Shown here: piece by piece, positions 1 to 9,470 of the stretch
Numbering within the stretch: the first letter of the stretch is position 1
Layout: each line of letters starts with the position of its first letter
Assembly: GCA_965657645.1 (NCBI GenBank)
Contig: CBFHOS010000010.1
Span: 1-64,000, forward strand
Length of the DNA: 64,000 nt
Direction of reading: 5' to 3'
From: CBFHOS01 sp965657645
Lineage (GTDB): Bacteria; Pseudomonadota; Alphaproteobacteria; Puniceispirillales; Puniceispirillaceae
Notes under the pieces: generated by a model
Seen by the model: only the letters and a program-made list of their open reading frames with translations
Database searches by the model: none
Told to the model about the DNA's origin: nothing
Translations under genes and position numbers: made by a program

Positions 1-379
<379 letters not shown>

Positions 380-555
380 GCCGTACGTAAAGGCAAATGC
401 CAAATGGCACTGTCCGCGTACATGGTCTTGCAAGCAAACACCAAAAACAAAACCGAGTATTTACTCGAACACTTAAAATAAGTGGGTAACAGGTTTTGGA
501 TGTCTTTATTTAGCTGATGTTCCGGCAACGGAACGCAGCGCTCATGTGTCTGGAT

Positions 556-674
556 GACCAGGTGGTTATGGCACAGGTGCCCCACCCGATCCCATTCCGA
601 ACTCGGCCGTGAAAGCCTGTAGCGCCGATGGTACTTTGTCTTAAGGCACGGGAGAGTAGGTCGCTGCCTGGTCT
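556..674 (+). rRNA. rrf: 5S ribosomal RNA
   Basis: The sequence has the 5S layout: a terminal stem formed by GACCAGGTGG at the 5' end and its complement TGCCTGGTC at the 3' end, the conserved CCGATCCCATTCCGAACTCGG loop region split around 587-608, and the GGGAGAGTAGGTCGC segment near 649. Its position directly after 23S is the standard bacterial order. The ends are set from the terminal helix and could shift by one or two bases. Confidence 0.95.
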
Positions 675-727
675 TCCAGCCACATGAGTGCATTCAGTTT
701 CTTCATTAGCTTTGTTAAATATCAAAA

Positions 728-773
728 GCCCGGGTGTTATTGACCATTGGTCAGTCATCCGGGCATTTTGTTT
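728..773 (+). terminator. Hairpin between 5S rRNA and tRNA-fMet
   Basis: GCCCGG at 728-733 pairs with CCGGGC at 759-764, with an inner GACC/GGTC stem, and the hairpin is followed by a T-rich run (766-773). The shape is that of an intrinsic terminator. A tRNA follows within a few bases, so it may instead be a processing stem or a leaky terminator inside the rRNA transcript. Confidence 0.6.
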
Positions 774-775
774 GG

Positions 776-854
<79 letters not shown>

Positions 855-878
855 CAAACAAAATCATTCGCCTATCCA

Positions 879-906
879 GCCGTCTCGTAACCGAGGCGGC
901 TTTTTT
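879..906 (+). terminator. Rho-independent terminator of the rRNA operon
   Basis: GCCGTCTCG (879-887) and CGAGGCGGC (892-900) form a nine-pair stem (one G-T pair) with a TAAC loop, followed directly by six T. It closes the rRNA/tRNA transcript 27 nt after the tRNA. Confidence 0.9.
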
Positions 907-1028
907 GCGTTTTGGGCTCTTATGGATTTGCCAAAATGGCCAGAAACAATTTGCCACTTGCGGCCGGCTACAATAGCTTGAGCGTGAGAGTGATGCGCTA
1001 AAATGCGCGAATTTGGGGGACTTTATTT

Positions 1029-2672
1029 ATGGCTGAAATCACTGTTTTTGAGGCGCAGAAAATCATCACAATGAATGCGTCACGCCCGTCGGCAACCCAT
1101 GTCGCGGTGCGTGATGGTCGGGTTTTGGGGGTAGGTGACCTCAACGACATGGCGACATTTGGTGCGTTTACGCTTAATCGTGATTTTGCTGACAAGATTT
1201 TGACCCCCGGCTTTGTCGAGGGCCACGCCCATGCGATGGAGGGTGGTATCTGGAACAACGCCTATGTCGGTTATATGGACCGCTATGATCCGGACGGCAA
1301 TCTATGGCGCGGCTCGGCGAATATGGAAGAAGTGGTAGCGACATTACAGCGCCTAGAGGCCGAAATGGATGATGCCGATACGCCATTATTCGCGTGGGGC
1401 TTTGATCCGATTTATTTCGGCGGTGCGCGGATGTCCGTGGCCGAGCTCGACCGGGTTTCGACAACACGCTCGGTTCTCGTACTGCATTCAAACGGTCACT
1501 TGCTCAATGTTAATTCCCATGTTCTGGGCCTTGCTGGCATTGGCGATGATACCAATGTCTATGGCGTGCTCAAGGATGATGCTGGCAAGCCAACCGGAGA
1601 ATTGATGGAAATGGCGGCCAAATACATGGCCTATAAAGCCACCGGCAACCCGTTTTTTGGTAGCATTAAACATGCCGCGCTTGAGGGCTATGCGAAATCG
1701 GCCCGCAATTGCGGCACGACCACGGCGACTGATTTATTTGCCACATTTGATGAAGGCTCGCTTGCGGCTTACCGTGAGGTGACGTCTCGCCCCGATTATG
1801 CCCTGCGCTTAATGCCTGCGATGAACACGCTGGACAAGCCCTTTGCCGAGGGTGTTGCCGATTTGAACGCGGCGAAAAAGGACAGCAATGACCGGTTGCA
1901 TTACGGCCTGTGTAAGGTGATGACCGATGGCTCCATTCAGGGCTTTACCGGACGGTTGAAATGGCCGGGCTATCACAATGGCGCGCCCAACGGATTATGG
2001 AACATGCCGCCAGAACAGCTAGCCGAATTGGTCATGGAATATCACAAGGCGGGCATGCATTTGCATATTCACACCAATGGCGACGAAGCCTCTGAGGTGA
2101 TGATTGACGCGGTCGAGGCGGCGCAATTGGCGCATTACCGCCCGGATCATCGTCACACGCTCCAGCATTGCCAGATGGCCGATGCAAGCCAGTTCCGGCG
2201 GATGGCTAACATTGGCCTATGCGCCAATCTATTTGCCAATCACATCTATTATTGGGGTGACCAGCATGCGGCGATTACGATGGGGCCCGACCGTGCATCG
2301 CGGATGGATGCCTGTGCCACCGCGCTACGTCATAATGTGCCCCTTGCAATCCATTCAGACGCACCGGTGACGCCGCTTGCCCCGCTCTTTACCGCGTGGT
2401 GTGCTGTGAACCGGCTCACTGTCTCTGGCGCTGTTCTTGGACCAGAGGAGCGTATCGACGCCGCGGCCGCGTTGCATGCGATTACCCTTGGTGCGGCCTA
2501 TACCCTGCATATGGATCATTTGGTTGGTAGTATTGAGCCGGGCAAATATGCTGATTTTGCGGTGTTGGATGCGGATCCGCTGGCCGTTGATGCTGGTGCG
2601 ATCAAGGATATTGGGGTCTGGGGCACGATTGTCGGTGGTATTGCCCATCAGGCAGCGGTGAAGTCTGGCTAA
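1029..2672 (+). CDS. Amidohydrolase family 3 (YtcJ-like) metal-dependent hydrolase
   Basis: A 547-residue cytosolic enzyme of the amidohydrolase superfamily with the long YtcJ/family-3 layout. A small beta domain (residues 1-60) leads into the TIM barrel. Metal-ligand positions are visible: H66-x-H68 (GHAHAM), the HIHTNGDEA strand near 346-354, QHC near 379, and HSDAP near 442-446. The C-terminal SIEPGKYADFAVLD segment is the usual return to the beta domain. The exact substrate (amide, urea or imide bond) cannot be read from sequence. The start has GGGGGA about 12 nt upstream. Its stop overlaps the start of the COG0523 gene (TAATG), so the two are co-translated and the metallochaperone may serve this enzyme. 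No signal peptide is seen. Confidence 0.88.
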   Translation: MAEITVFEAQKIITMNASRPSATHVAVRDGRVLGVGDLNDMATFGAFTLNRDFADKILTPGFVEGHAHAMEGGIWNNAYVGYMDRYDPDGNLWRGSANMEEVVATLQRLEAEMDDADTPLFAWGFDPIYFGGARMSVAELDRVSTTRSVLVLHSNGHLLNVNSHVLGLAGIGDDTNVYGVLKDDAGKPTGELMEMAAKYMAYKATGNPFFGSIKHAALEGYAKSARNCGTTTATDLFATFDEGSLAAYREVTSRPDYALRLMPAMNTLDKPFAEGVADLNAAKKDSNDRLHYGLCKVMTDGSIQGFTGRLKWPGYHNGAPNGLWNMPPEQLAELVMEYHKAGMHLHIHTNGDEASEVMIDAVEAAQLAHYRPDHRHTLQHCQMADASQFRRMANIGLCANLFANHIYYWGDQHAAITMGPDRASRMDACATALRHNVPLAIHSDAPVTPLAPLFTAWCAVNRLTVSGAVLGPEERIDAAAALHAITLGAAYTLHMDHLVGSIEPGKYADFAVLDADPLAVDAGAIKDIGVWGTIVGGIAHQAAVKSG

Positions 2673-3646
2673 TGAACGCCGCTAAACAGCCCATTATATT
2701 CACAGTTGTCGGCGGCTTTTTGGGGGCTGGCAAAACCAGTCTTGTGAACCGCATTCTGGCGGCGGGAGGGCCGGCCCGTTTTGCTGTTCTGGTGAATGAT
2801 TTTGGCGCGCTCAACATCGATGAATCCCTGATCCTGTCCCAGACTGGCAAGATCATGAAGCTGGCTAATGGCTGTATTTGCTGTTCGCTGGCGGGCGGGC
2901 TTGTTGACGCGATGCTGGAGTTGGCGAATTATTATGATCATCTGGATCATATTCTTATTGAGGCAAGCGGTGTTTCAAACCCCAGCCGGATCATGGATTT
3001 TGCCCGCATTGACGGCGAGCTACGTCCCGGCCTGACGATTGTTCTGGTTGATCTGGTGCATTTTGAAGAACAGCTGGATAATAAATTGCTGGCTGAAACC
3101 ATCGAGGCGCAGATCGAGAGTGCTGATCTATTCCTACTAACAAAGAGCGATCTTGTTTCGGCGGCGCAAATTGATCATGTCACCGCCCTTTTAACCGGCC
3201 GCCAGCCCTTGGTGCCGGTGGTGACGCTGGATCAACAGCAAGAGGATTTTGCCAGCTTTTTGGTGTTTGACGACACTGCCCTACCGACTATTTCTAAACC
3301 GGCGGGGCATCACCATGATGATCGCTTGCTACACAGTTTTCATTCCATCGCTATGGCGTGTGACTTGCCGATTGACCGGGCCCGCTTTAGCGCCATTGTG
3401 AAAGATCATAGCGCCCGTATTTTGCGCGGTAAGGGCGTGGTGAATTTTGCTGATAGCCTGCCAGAGGATGGTCACTCTATCTGGCAACAAACCGGCCGCC
3501 TAATCGAAATAACCAATATGCCTAGCCCCGATAATACGCCCGACATCTCTGGCACGAGCCGTATCATTGCGATCTCAACCGATGATTTGGCGCCGTTGGA
3601 GGATGCGTTCCGCACGCTTGGTTTTATCCCCGCGCCTAACCTCTAA
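2672..3646 (+). CDS. CobW/COG0523 family GTPase (metallochaperone)
   Basis: A 324-residue G3E GTPase. The P-loop GFLGAGKTS is at residues 15-23, the family metal site CxCC at C68-C70-C71 (GCICC), an ESG-like Walker B region (EASGVSNPSRI) near residue 98, and the base-specificity motif TKSD near residue 155. A histidine-rich stretch (GHHHDD) near 213-218 precedes the CobW C-terminal domain. Family members deliver Zn, Co or Fe to client enzymes, and the family is too broad to say which metal. It overlaps the upstream amidohydrolase by one base, which makes that metalloenzyme the natural candidate client. No zinc-uptake regulator site was recognised upstream. Confidence 0.9.
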   Translation: MNAAKQPIIFTVVGGFLGAGKTSLVNRILAAGGPARFAVLVNDFGALNIDESLILSQTGKIMKLANGCICCSLAGGLVDAMLELANYYDHLDHILIEASGVSNPSRIMDFARIDGELRPGLTIVLVDLVHFEEQLDNKLLAETIEAQIESADLFLLTKSDLVSAAQIDHVTALLTGRQPLVPVVTLDQQQEDFASFLVFDDTALPTISKPAGHHHDDRLLHSFHSIAMACDLPIDRARFSAIVKDHSARILRGKGVVNFADSLPEDGHSIWQQTGRLIEITNMPSPDNTPDISGTSRIIAISTDDLAPLEDAFRTLGFIPAPNL

Positions 3647-3659
3647 AACGCACCTGCGC

Positions 3660-4649
3660 CTAATTATCAACGAGGTGACAGGCTGTTTGATGATCGCCGC
3701 CAGTGGGCAATAACGCTGGCACAGACGCGCGGCATATATCAGTCACATGAGGGCACCGCCCAGCAAAACGGCACTCGATCTGCTCTTTTGTCAAATCGGG
3801 TGGTGGACCGGAAATATCATGGCGCAAGACGGCTTCGGCGCGGGTTTCGATTTTGGGCACGGCGGATAGCAATGCTTGGCTATAGGGATGGCGCTGGGCG
3901 GCAAAGAACGCCTCGCGCTGTGCCCGCTCGACAAACTGGCCCATATACATAACCGCGATATCGTCACACATATGTTGAACGACACCCAGATCATGACTGA
4001 TGAACAGATAGGTCAGGTCAAATTTGCGCTGTAGTGATTTTAGCAAATTGAGGATCTGGGCCTGCACCGCTACATCAAGGGCGGATACCGGCTCGTCGCA
4101 GATAACAAGAGAGGGACGCGGGGCAATTGCCCTTGCAATGCCGATACGCTGGCGTTGGCCGCCAGAGAATTGATGCGGGAACAGGCGCTTTTGTTCGGGA
4201 CGTAGGCCAACCGCGGCAAACAATTCATCGATGATTTCGTCCTGCTCGGCTCGGCTTGTATCTCCGGCATGGCGCAGGGGCTCGCGGACAATATCCTCGG
4301 CCCGCAAGCGCGGGTTGAGCGACGAATAGGGATCTTGGAAAATGATCTGCACACGCTGGCGGGCCCGGCGCAATTCGTCGCCGCTAAGGCTACCAAAATC
4401 AGTGCCGTCAATGATCAGGCTACCAGCTTCCTTTTCGACCAGACGCGCAACCGCCATCGCCGCGGTGGTTTTGCCCGAACCAGATTCGCCAACGATGCCC
4501 AATGTGCGCCCGCGTTCAATGTCAAAACTGACATTATCAACGGCAAGCAAGCTCTTGCGCTTGCCATCTGCATCACGGCCTTTAAGGCTATAACGCACGG
4601 ACAGATCACGAACCTGAAGTAGAATATTGCTATCAGTCGATGTGGTCAT
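3660..4649 (-). CDS. Peptide/opine-type ABC transporter ATP-binding protein (DppF/OppF-like)
   Basis: Second ATPase of a family-5 ABC importer. Walker A GESGSGKTT is at about residues 54-62, the Q-loop segment IIFQDPYSSLNP follows, and the signature SGGQRQRIGIARA and Walker B LVICDEP are intact. The C-terminal cysteine-containing oligopeptide tail (CRFAGRCPHVTDIC) is present. I place the start at 4649, where the ATG shares an ATGA overlap with the stop of the preceding ATPase gene; a longer reading frame runs to 4676 inside that gene. It is the last gene of the five-gene minus-strand operon. The substrate could be peptides, opines, glutathione or another small solute. Confidence 0.92.
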   Translation of the reverse strand: MTTSTDSNILLQVRDLSVRYSLKGRDADGKRKSLLAVDNVSFDIERGRTLGIVGESGSGKTTAAMAVARLVEKEAGSLIIDGTDFGSLSGDELRRARQRVQIIFQDPYSSLNPRLRAEDIVREPLRHAGDTSRAEQDEIIDELFAAVGLRPEQKRLFPHQFSGGQRQRIGIARAIAPRPSLVICDEPVSALDVAVQAQILNLLKSLQRKFDLTYLFISHDLGVVQHMCDDIAVMYMGQFVERAQREAFFAAQRHPYSQALLSAVPKIETRAEAVLRHDISGPPPDLTKEQIECRFAGRCPHVTDICRASVPALLPTGGDHQTACHLVDN

Positions 4650-5659
4650 GCGCCTGTTCCATGATTGTTCCAACAAGCAACATTATGCGGCGCGTCCTTT
4701 TTTACCGTGGCGGTTGCTATCGAAGTCGAAGGGGGCTGTTGATCGAGGCATTTCTGGGTCAGCCGATCACAGCGTGGGGCGAATAGGCATTGGTTTTTAC
4801 CAAAGCTGGTGATCGATGGCACGATGCCGTCAATTTCCGGCAGAACATCCGGTAATGTTGATATATCAGAGCGAATATGTGGCACGCAGGAGATCAGCCC
4901 CCGCGTATAAGGATGGGAGGCGGCCTCGACAATTGTTTGCACGGGGCCTTCCTCAACCTTGCGTCCGGCATACATCACCAACATCCGCTCGGCCATCTGA
5001 CAGACCGCGCCAATGTCGTGGGTAATCAGGATAATCGCCGTATCAGTGCGGGCACCAATGTCGCGCAACAGATCAAAAATCTCTGCCTGAACGGTGACGT
5101 CCAGCGCCGTTGTTGGCTCGTCCGCGATTAGAATTTCAGGCTCGCATGCCAAGGCAATGGCGATCATCACCCGTTGCCGCTGGCCGCCTGAAAGCTGGTG
5201 CGGATAATCATTGATACGCGCCTTTGCATCGGGAATTTTAACCGCGTCCAATAGCTTGATGGCGGTGGCCAATGCGGTTCCATGATCCATCCCGCGATGC
5301 CGCTTTAGGACCTCGCTAATCTGGTTCCCGATGGTGAAAACCGGATTAAGCGATGTCATCGGTTCTTGAAAGATCATCGAGATTTCATTGCCGCGCATAT
5401 TCTGTAGCCGGCTTTCATCGGCCGCGGCTAGGTCTTCGCCTTTGAACAATATCTGGCCAGACGCAATCCGGCCAATCGACGGCAATAGGCCCATCAGCGC
5501 CAATGCCGTCATTGATTTACCGCACCCGCTCTCGCCAACAAAGCTGATCCGCTCACCACGCTTTAGCGAGAAGGAGATATCGTCAAGAACCGGCCTTGTG
5601 CCTGCTTGGGTCTTAAATTCCACACGCAAATTGCGTACATCGAGAATTACATCACTCAT
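4646..5659 (-). CDS. Peptide/opine-type ABC transporter ATP-binding protein (DppD/OppD-like)
   Basis: First ATPase of the importer, 337 residues. Walker A GESGCGKS is at residues 42-49, and the SGGQRQRVMIAIAL signature, ILIADEPTTALD Walker B and C-terminal oligopeptide/dipeptide domain with CLFAPRCDRLTQKC are all present. It overlaps dppC-like and dppF-like genes by 4 nt on both sides (ATGA), so the permease and ATPases are translated as one coupled block. It energises import at the inner membrane together with the DppF-like subunit. Confidence 0.93.
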   Translation of the reverse strand: MSDVILDVRNLRVEFKTQAGTRPVLDDISFSLKRGERISFVGESGCGKSMTALALMGLLPSIGRIASGQILFKGEDLAAADESRLQNMRGNEISMIFQEPMTSLNPVFTIGNQISEVLKRHRGMDHGTALATAIKLLDAVKIPDAKARINDYPHQLSGGQRQRVMIAIALACEPEILIADEPTTALDVTVQAEIFDLLRDIGARTDTAIILITHDIGAVCQMAERMLVMYAGRKVEEGPVQTIVEAASHPYTRGLISCVPHIRSDISTLPDVLPEIDGIVPSITSFGKNQCLFAPRCDRLTQKCLDQQPPSTSIATATVKKDAPHNVACWNNHGTGA

Positions 5660-6570
5660 CGCTGTCTCAATTTCGGGTTAAGCGCATCATTCAATCCATC
5701 GCCAATAAGCGAGATCGCCAATACCGTTACAAAAATCGCCAATCCGGGGATCGTTACCGTATAGCTGGCATCCAGAATATAGGTCCGGTTAGAGCCAATA
5801 ATCTGGCCCCAGCTAACAACATTGGGATCACTAAGCCCGAGAAAAGCCAGACCAGCCTCAAACAGAATAGCCGAGCCGACCATCAATGCCGATTGCACGA
5901 TAATCGGCGGCAAGGCGTTGGGCAGAATAATCGCGAAGATCAGTTTGAAATTGGTCGCACCAGCAGAGCGCGATGCCGTCACATATTCCAGCTCACGAAT
6001 GCGCAGGAATTCGGCGCGGGTAATACGCGCAACCGCGGTCCAGCTAACCAGACCGATGGCAATCGTGATAATTTGCAGTGACGCCCCAAACAAGGCGACA
6101 ATAACCATCGAGAAAAGCAAGGTCGGCAGAACCTGAAAGAACTCGGTAATGCGCATCAGAACTTCTTCGACATAGCCGCGGTAATATCCGGCAAAGGCAC
6201 CAAAGGAAATGCCGATAAAGACACTCATCAAGGCGGCGACAAGGCCGATCGTGATCGACACCCGCCCGCCATGGAGCAATCCAGCCAAAAGATCACGGCC
6301 CAGATAATCAGTGCCAAGAATAAAACCGTCAGTGCCGGGCGGGGTGAACGGCATCCAGACCATCTCGAACGGATCGGTTGGATAGAATAGTGGCCCGAAT
6401 ATCGCTAGCAGGATAATGCAGACCAACACCACCATAGCCACCAGAGCGGCGCGGTTGGCGATAAACATCCTCCAGATTTCCACCGCCGGATGTTGGCCTT
6501 TAATGGCGTCATTATCCTCTTGATCACGAGCGGCGTTCTGGAGTGTGGCCAATTTCGTTTTAGCTGCCAT
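5656..6570 (-). CDS. Peptide/opine-type ABC transporter permease (DppC-like)
   Basis: A 304-residue inner-membrane permease. A cytoplasmic N-terminus of about 40 residues precedes the first membrane segment (ALVAMVVLVCIILLAIFG), then the OppC N-terminal region, and the BPD_transp_1 core with the EAA-type loop around EYVTASRSAGATNFKLIFAI. It lies 5 nt after the DppB-like gene and overlaps the DppD-like gene by 4 nt. With DppB it forms the heterodimeric channel. The family is clear; the substrate is not. Confidence 0.92.
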   Translation of the reverse strand: MAAKTKLATLQNAARDQEDNDAIKGQHPAVEIWRMFIANRAALVAMVVLVCIILLAIFGPLFYPTDPFEMVWMPFTPPGTDGFILGTDYLGRDLLAGLLHGGRVSITIGLVAALMSVFIGISFGAFAGYYRGYVEEVLMRITEFFQVLPTLLFSMVIVALFGASLQIITIAIGLVSWTAVARITRAEFLRIRELEYVTASRSAGATNFKLIFAIILPNALPPIIVQSALMVGSAILFEAGLAFLGLSDPNVVSWGQIIGSNRTYILDASYTVTIPGLAIFVTVLAISLIGDGLNDALNPKLRQR

Positions 6571-6575
6571 ATCCG

Positions 6576-7556
6576 TTACCCTTTATTTGCGATACGCGGA
6601 TCAATTAACCGCAGGGCAATGTCAGTCAGAAGATTGCCGATGATTACCACCAACGCAGAAAAGAACAATATGCCGAGGATCGTGGGCGTATCACGCGCCA
6701 GAATAGACTGGAGCGCCAAGGTGCCAAGACCGGGCCAGCTAAACACCGTTTCAACCAACACCGCACCAGATACAACAGCAGAGAATTGCAAACCGGCCAG
6801 TGTGATCACCGGACCGAGAGAGTTTTTCAAAGCATGTTTGTAAATCACCTCACGCGGCGATAGGCCTTTGGCCCGCGCCGTGCGGATATAGTCAGAGCCC
6901 AGAACCTCTAGCATACTGGCGCGGCATAACCGGCTATAGAGCGCTAGAAACACCGAGGCGAGGGTGATCGCCGGTAGGAATAGATGATGCGCCACGTCCA
7001 GATATTGACGCCATAGCGGCGCATCCATCAATGTCACATCAATCATGTTCGCCACCGGAAAGACCGGGAATATCAACGAGAAGGTGATCAGCAACATGAT
7101 GCCAGTCCAAAACACCGGCGCAGAATAACCGAACAGCGCTAGCAAGGTCACAAAATGGCTAAGCGCCCCGTTCGGTTTCTTGGCCGAAATTACCCCCAAC
7201 ACAACGCCGATGACCAAGGCAAAGATCTGTGCGGTGATGACCAATAGCAAGGTCGCAGGAAGACGTTCTGCAATCAGGTCGGTAACGGGTGTATTGAAAA
7301 AGAAGCTATAGCCAAAATCCAGATGCAGGACGTTCCAGAGATAAAGTCCCAACTGGACGATAAACGGTTTATCGAGCCCGTAATCGGCGCGGATCTGGTC
7401 CATTACCTCGGCGGTTGCACCGCCCATATCACCGGCAATAGTGTCGGCAATATCACCCGGTGCAATATGGATGAGGACAAAATTGAGGACCAGCACAGCA
7501 AAAAGTAGCGCAAGCGCATAGGCAAGCCGTGAGAGGATTTGTTTGGCAAGTAGCAT
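6576..7556 (-). CDS. Peptide/opine-type ABC transporter permease (DppB-like)
   Basis: Inner-membrane permease of the DppB/GsiC family. An N-terminal membrane segment (LALLFAVLVLNFVLI) is followed by the family motif HIAPGD, a periplasmic loop, and the five-helix core with the EAA loop (DYIRTARAKGLSPREVIYKHALKN). I use the ATG at 7556. The frame is open to a GTG at 7625, but that part lies inside the stem-loop at 7600-7628, and family members begin close to the first helix as here. It is the first permease after the binding-protein gene. Confidence 0.9.
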   Translation of the reverse strand: MLLAKQILSRLAYALALLFAVLVLNFVLIHIAPGDIADTIAGDMGGATAEVMDQIRADYGLDKPFIVQLGLYLWNVLHLDFGYSFFFNTPVTDLIAERLPATLLLVITAQIFALVIGVVLGVISAKKPNGALSHFVTLLALFGYSAPVFWTGIMLLITFSLIFPVFPVANMIDVTLMDAPLWRQYLDVAHHLFLPAITLASVFLALYSRLCRASMLEVLGSDYIRTARAKGLSPREVIYKHALKNSLGPVITLAGLQFSAVVSGAVLVETVFSWPGLGTLALQSILARDTPTILGILFFSALVVIIGNLLTDIALRLIDPRIANKG

Positions 7557-7599
7557 GAAAAAAGTCCGATCATAAAACCGGTAGAAAGAATAAATAAGC

Positions 7600-7628
7600 G
7601 CGGTGCGCCGCATTAGGCCGCGCACCGC
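7600..7628 (-). other. Stem-loop between binding-protein and permease genes
   Basis: A perfect 9-bp stem (GCGGTGCGC at 7600-7608 with GCGCACCGC at 7620-7628) and an 11-nt loop lie 8 nt after the stop of the binding-protein gene on the minus strand, followed by a moderately T-rich stretch. It could be a 3' stabilising hairpin or partial terminator lowering permease expression relative to the binding protein. Confidence 0.75.
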
Positions 7629-7635
7629 ATATAGA

Positions 7636-9210
7636 TTACTTTATATATACACGATCCAACGGCGATACAGTCGCCCAAATTCCGCGTGGGGCATTGCCCA
7701 GCTTGTTTGAGTGGATGGTGTGATAAGGCAAGGCATAGGCCCAGTAAACCGGCACGTCTTCAGCAACGATCTTCTGGAACTCCGAATAGAGTGCCTTACG
7801 TTTGGCAGGGTCCATTTCGGTCGCAGCCTGATCCAACAGCTCGTCAACACGGGCGTTTGAATATTGCTGTGTGTTTGACCAGATAACACCCTTTTTGATG
7901 TTGCTTGACTGGTATGTGCGGTGCACGCCGATAACCGGATCACCCCAGTTAAAGACAACGTCCCATGTCATATCAAAATCATGACCACCGACACGCTTTG
8001 CCCATGTTGGGAAGTCTGGTGATGAACGAATTTGCACATCGATACCGATCTTCTTCAACTGTGGCTTGATGTATTCGGCCTGTGCCTTGATACCGGCCCA
8101 ACCATAATCAAGGGTGAGCGTGAAGCGCATATCATCATCACCGCGTGGATAGCCCGCCGCGTCGAGAATTTCATTGGCCTTGTCGATATTGACATCATAG
8201 TTCTCAACATCCGGCTCATAGAAAGGTGATCCAGGGTGGATACCTGTGGAGGCCGGTGTTGATGTGCCAAGCATGATGACTTTGTTGATGAAGTTACGAT
8301 CAACCGCATAGGCAATTGCCTGACGCACCCGCTTGTCAGCGGTCTTGCCAGTCTTGGTGTTAAAAGCCAACCATGCAAGTGGACCAATAGCGGCATAGCC
8401 TTCATTGGTTGCGGTTAGGCCATCTGCCTTTTTCAAACGGTTAACATCGCGCGGGTTCTGTTCAAATGCCGAGATATGAACCTCACCATTCTCAAGGGCA
8501 ATCGCACGGGCTGAACCGTCCTTGATGATCCGCATGACGATTTTGTCTAGATGCGGGCGACCATCAATGAAGAAGTTTTCATTACGCTCGAGAATAACGT
8601 GCTGATCACGTTTGAATTCAACCAGCTTAAACGGTCCTGAACCAACAACACCTTCTGAATTTGCTGGGTGCTTTTTTGGGTCTTGGCCATCGCCATAAAC
8701 ATGCTCTGGAATAATCGGCAGAAGCTGTGATGACATCGCCAGCAACAGGGCTGGGTGCGGCTTTGACAAATTGATCACGGCGGTGTGCGCATCGGGTGTA
8801 TCGACCGACTCTACCGGCGCAAACATTGTCTTGAATGGATGGTTTTCCTGAACAGTCTTGATCGAGAACGCAACGTCCGATGAAGTGATTGGCTCACCAT
8901 CATGGAAAGTGGCCCCTTTCACCAAATTCAGCGTAACTGTCATGCCATCGTCTGACGTTGTCCATGACTCGGCCAAATAGGGCTGAGGCGTCCAGTCTTC
9001 GTCATAACGAATTGGAGCGGCAAATAGCTGTGTTCCTGGCTCACCTGTGGCGATACCCGATTGCACGGCTGGATTAAGGTGACGCGGTGTGTTCTGGATG
9101 GCCCAGATCAGCGTTCCGCCCTGCTTTGGATGATTGTCCGCCACGGCGGCAACATGTGGCACGGCCACGAATGCTGCTGCAATAAGCGTTGATGTGATTT
9201 TACGAAGCAC
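7636..9210 (-). CDS. Periplasmic substrate-binding protein, family 5 (DppA/OppA-like)
   Basis: A 524-residue extracytoplasmic solute-binding protein. A Sec signal peptide (positive MLRK, hydrophobic core, AVA cleavage near residue 24) is followed by the mature SBP_bac_5 fold. Recognisable segments are GGTLIWAI at the mature N-terminus, YLAESWTTSDDGMTVTLNL, TFHDGEPITSSDVAFS and the VRQAIAYAVDR strand. The start is a GTG with a strong AGGAGAGGG ribosome site just upstream. It heads the five-gene importer operon and probably determines its specificity. Possible cargo includes di- or oligopeptides, opines or related compounds; the neighbouring amidohydrolase might act on the cargo, but that is a guess. 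Confidence 0.93.
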   Translation of the reverse strand: MLRKITSTLIAAAFVAVPHVAAVADNHPKQGGTLIWAIQNTPRHLNPAVQSGIATGEPGTQLFAAPIRYDEDWTPQPYLAESWTTSDDGMTVTLNLVKGATFHDGEPITSSDVAFSIKTVQENHPFKTMFAPVESVDTPDAHTAVINLSKPHPALLLAMSSQLLPIIPEHVYGDGQDPKKHPANSEGVVGSGPFKLVEFKRDQHVILERNENFFIDGRPHLDKIVMRIIKDGSARAIALENGEVHISAFEQNPRDVNRLKKADGLTATNEGYAAIGPLAWLAFNTKTGKTADKRVRQAIAYAVDRNFINKVIMLGTSTPASTGIHPGSPFYEPDVENYDVNIDKANEILDAAGYPRGDDDMRFTLTLDYGWAGIKAQAEYIKPQLKKIGIDVQIRSSPDFPTWAKRVGGHDFDMTWDVVFNWGDPVIGVHRTYQSSNIKKGVIWSNTQQYSNARVDELLDQAATEMDPAKRKALYSEFQKIVAEDVPVYWAYALPYHTIHSNKLGNAPRGIWATVSPLDRVYIK

Positions 9211-9229
9211 TTCCCTCTCCTATCGACGT

Positions 9230-9253
9230 TAATACTTGCACTAATACTTGCAT
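9230..9253. repeat. 12-bp tandem duplication TAATACTTGCAY x2
   Basis: TAATACTTGCAC (9230-9241) is followed directly by TAATACTTGCAT (9242-9253), in the upstream region of the binding-protein gene, just before its ribosome site on the opposite strand. It may contribute to the leader or promoter of the importer operon. Confidence 0.85.
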
Positions 9254-9390
9254 TGTTTCTTGATACGCTCGCTAAATCGCGGATGCTTGGCAAGTTAAAA
9301 CAATGTTTTGGGTGAATTTGTCGTTTATTTCAAGACATAAACTAGCCTATCTTTTTCACCCCTGCCCAACAAAGAATAAGCCATAGAATT

Positions 9391-9426
9391 AAGGCTGGGA
9401 ATAAGGCTGGAAATAAGGCTGGAAAA
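9391..9426. repeat. 12-bp tandem repeat AAGGCTGGRAAT x3
   Basis: Three consecutive 12-nt units start at 9391, 9403 and 9415 and differ at one or two bases. They lie 45-80 nt upstream of the FadJ-like start, in the 260-nt divergent region that must also carry the importer promoter. No other feature was recognised between 9254 and 9470. Confidence 0.9.
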
Positions 9427-9470
9427 CAGCACAGAATCAGTAGTGATGAAGCGTCAAAGGATCGATATCT

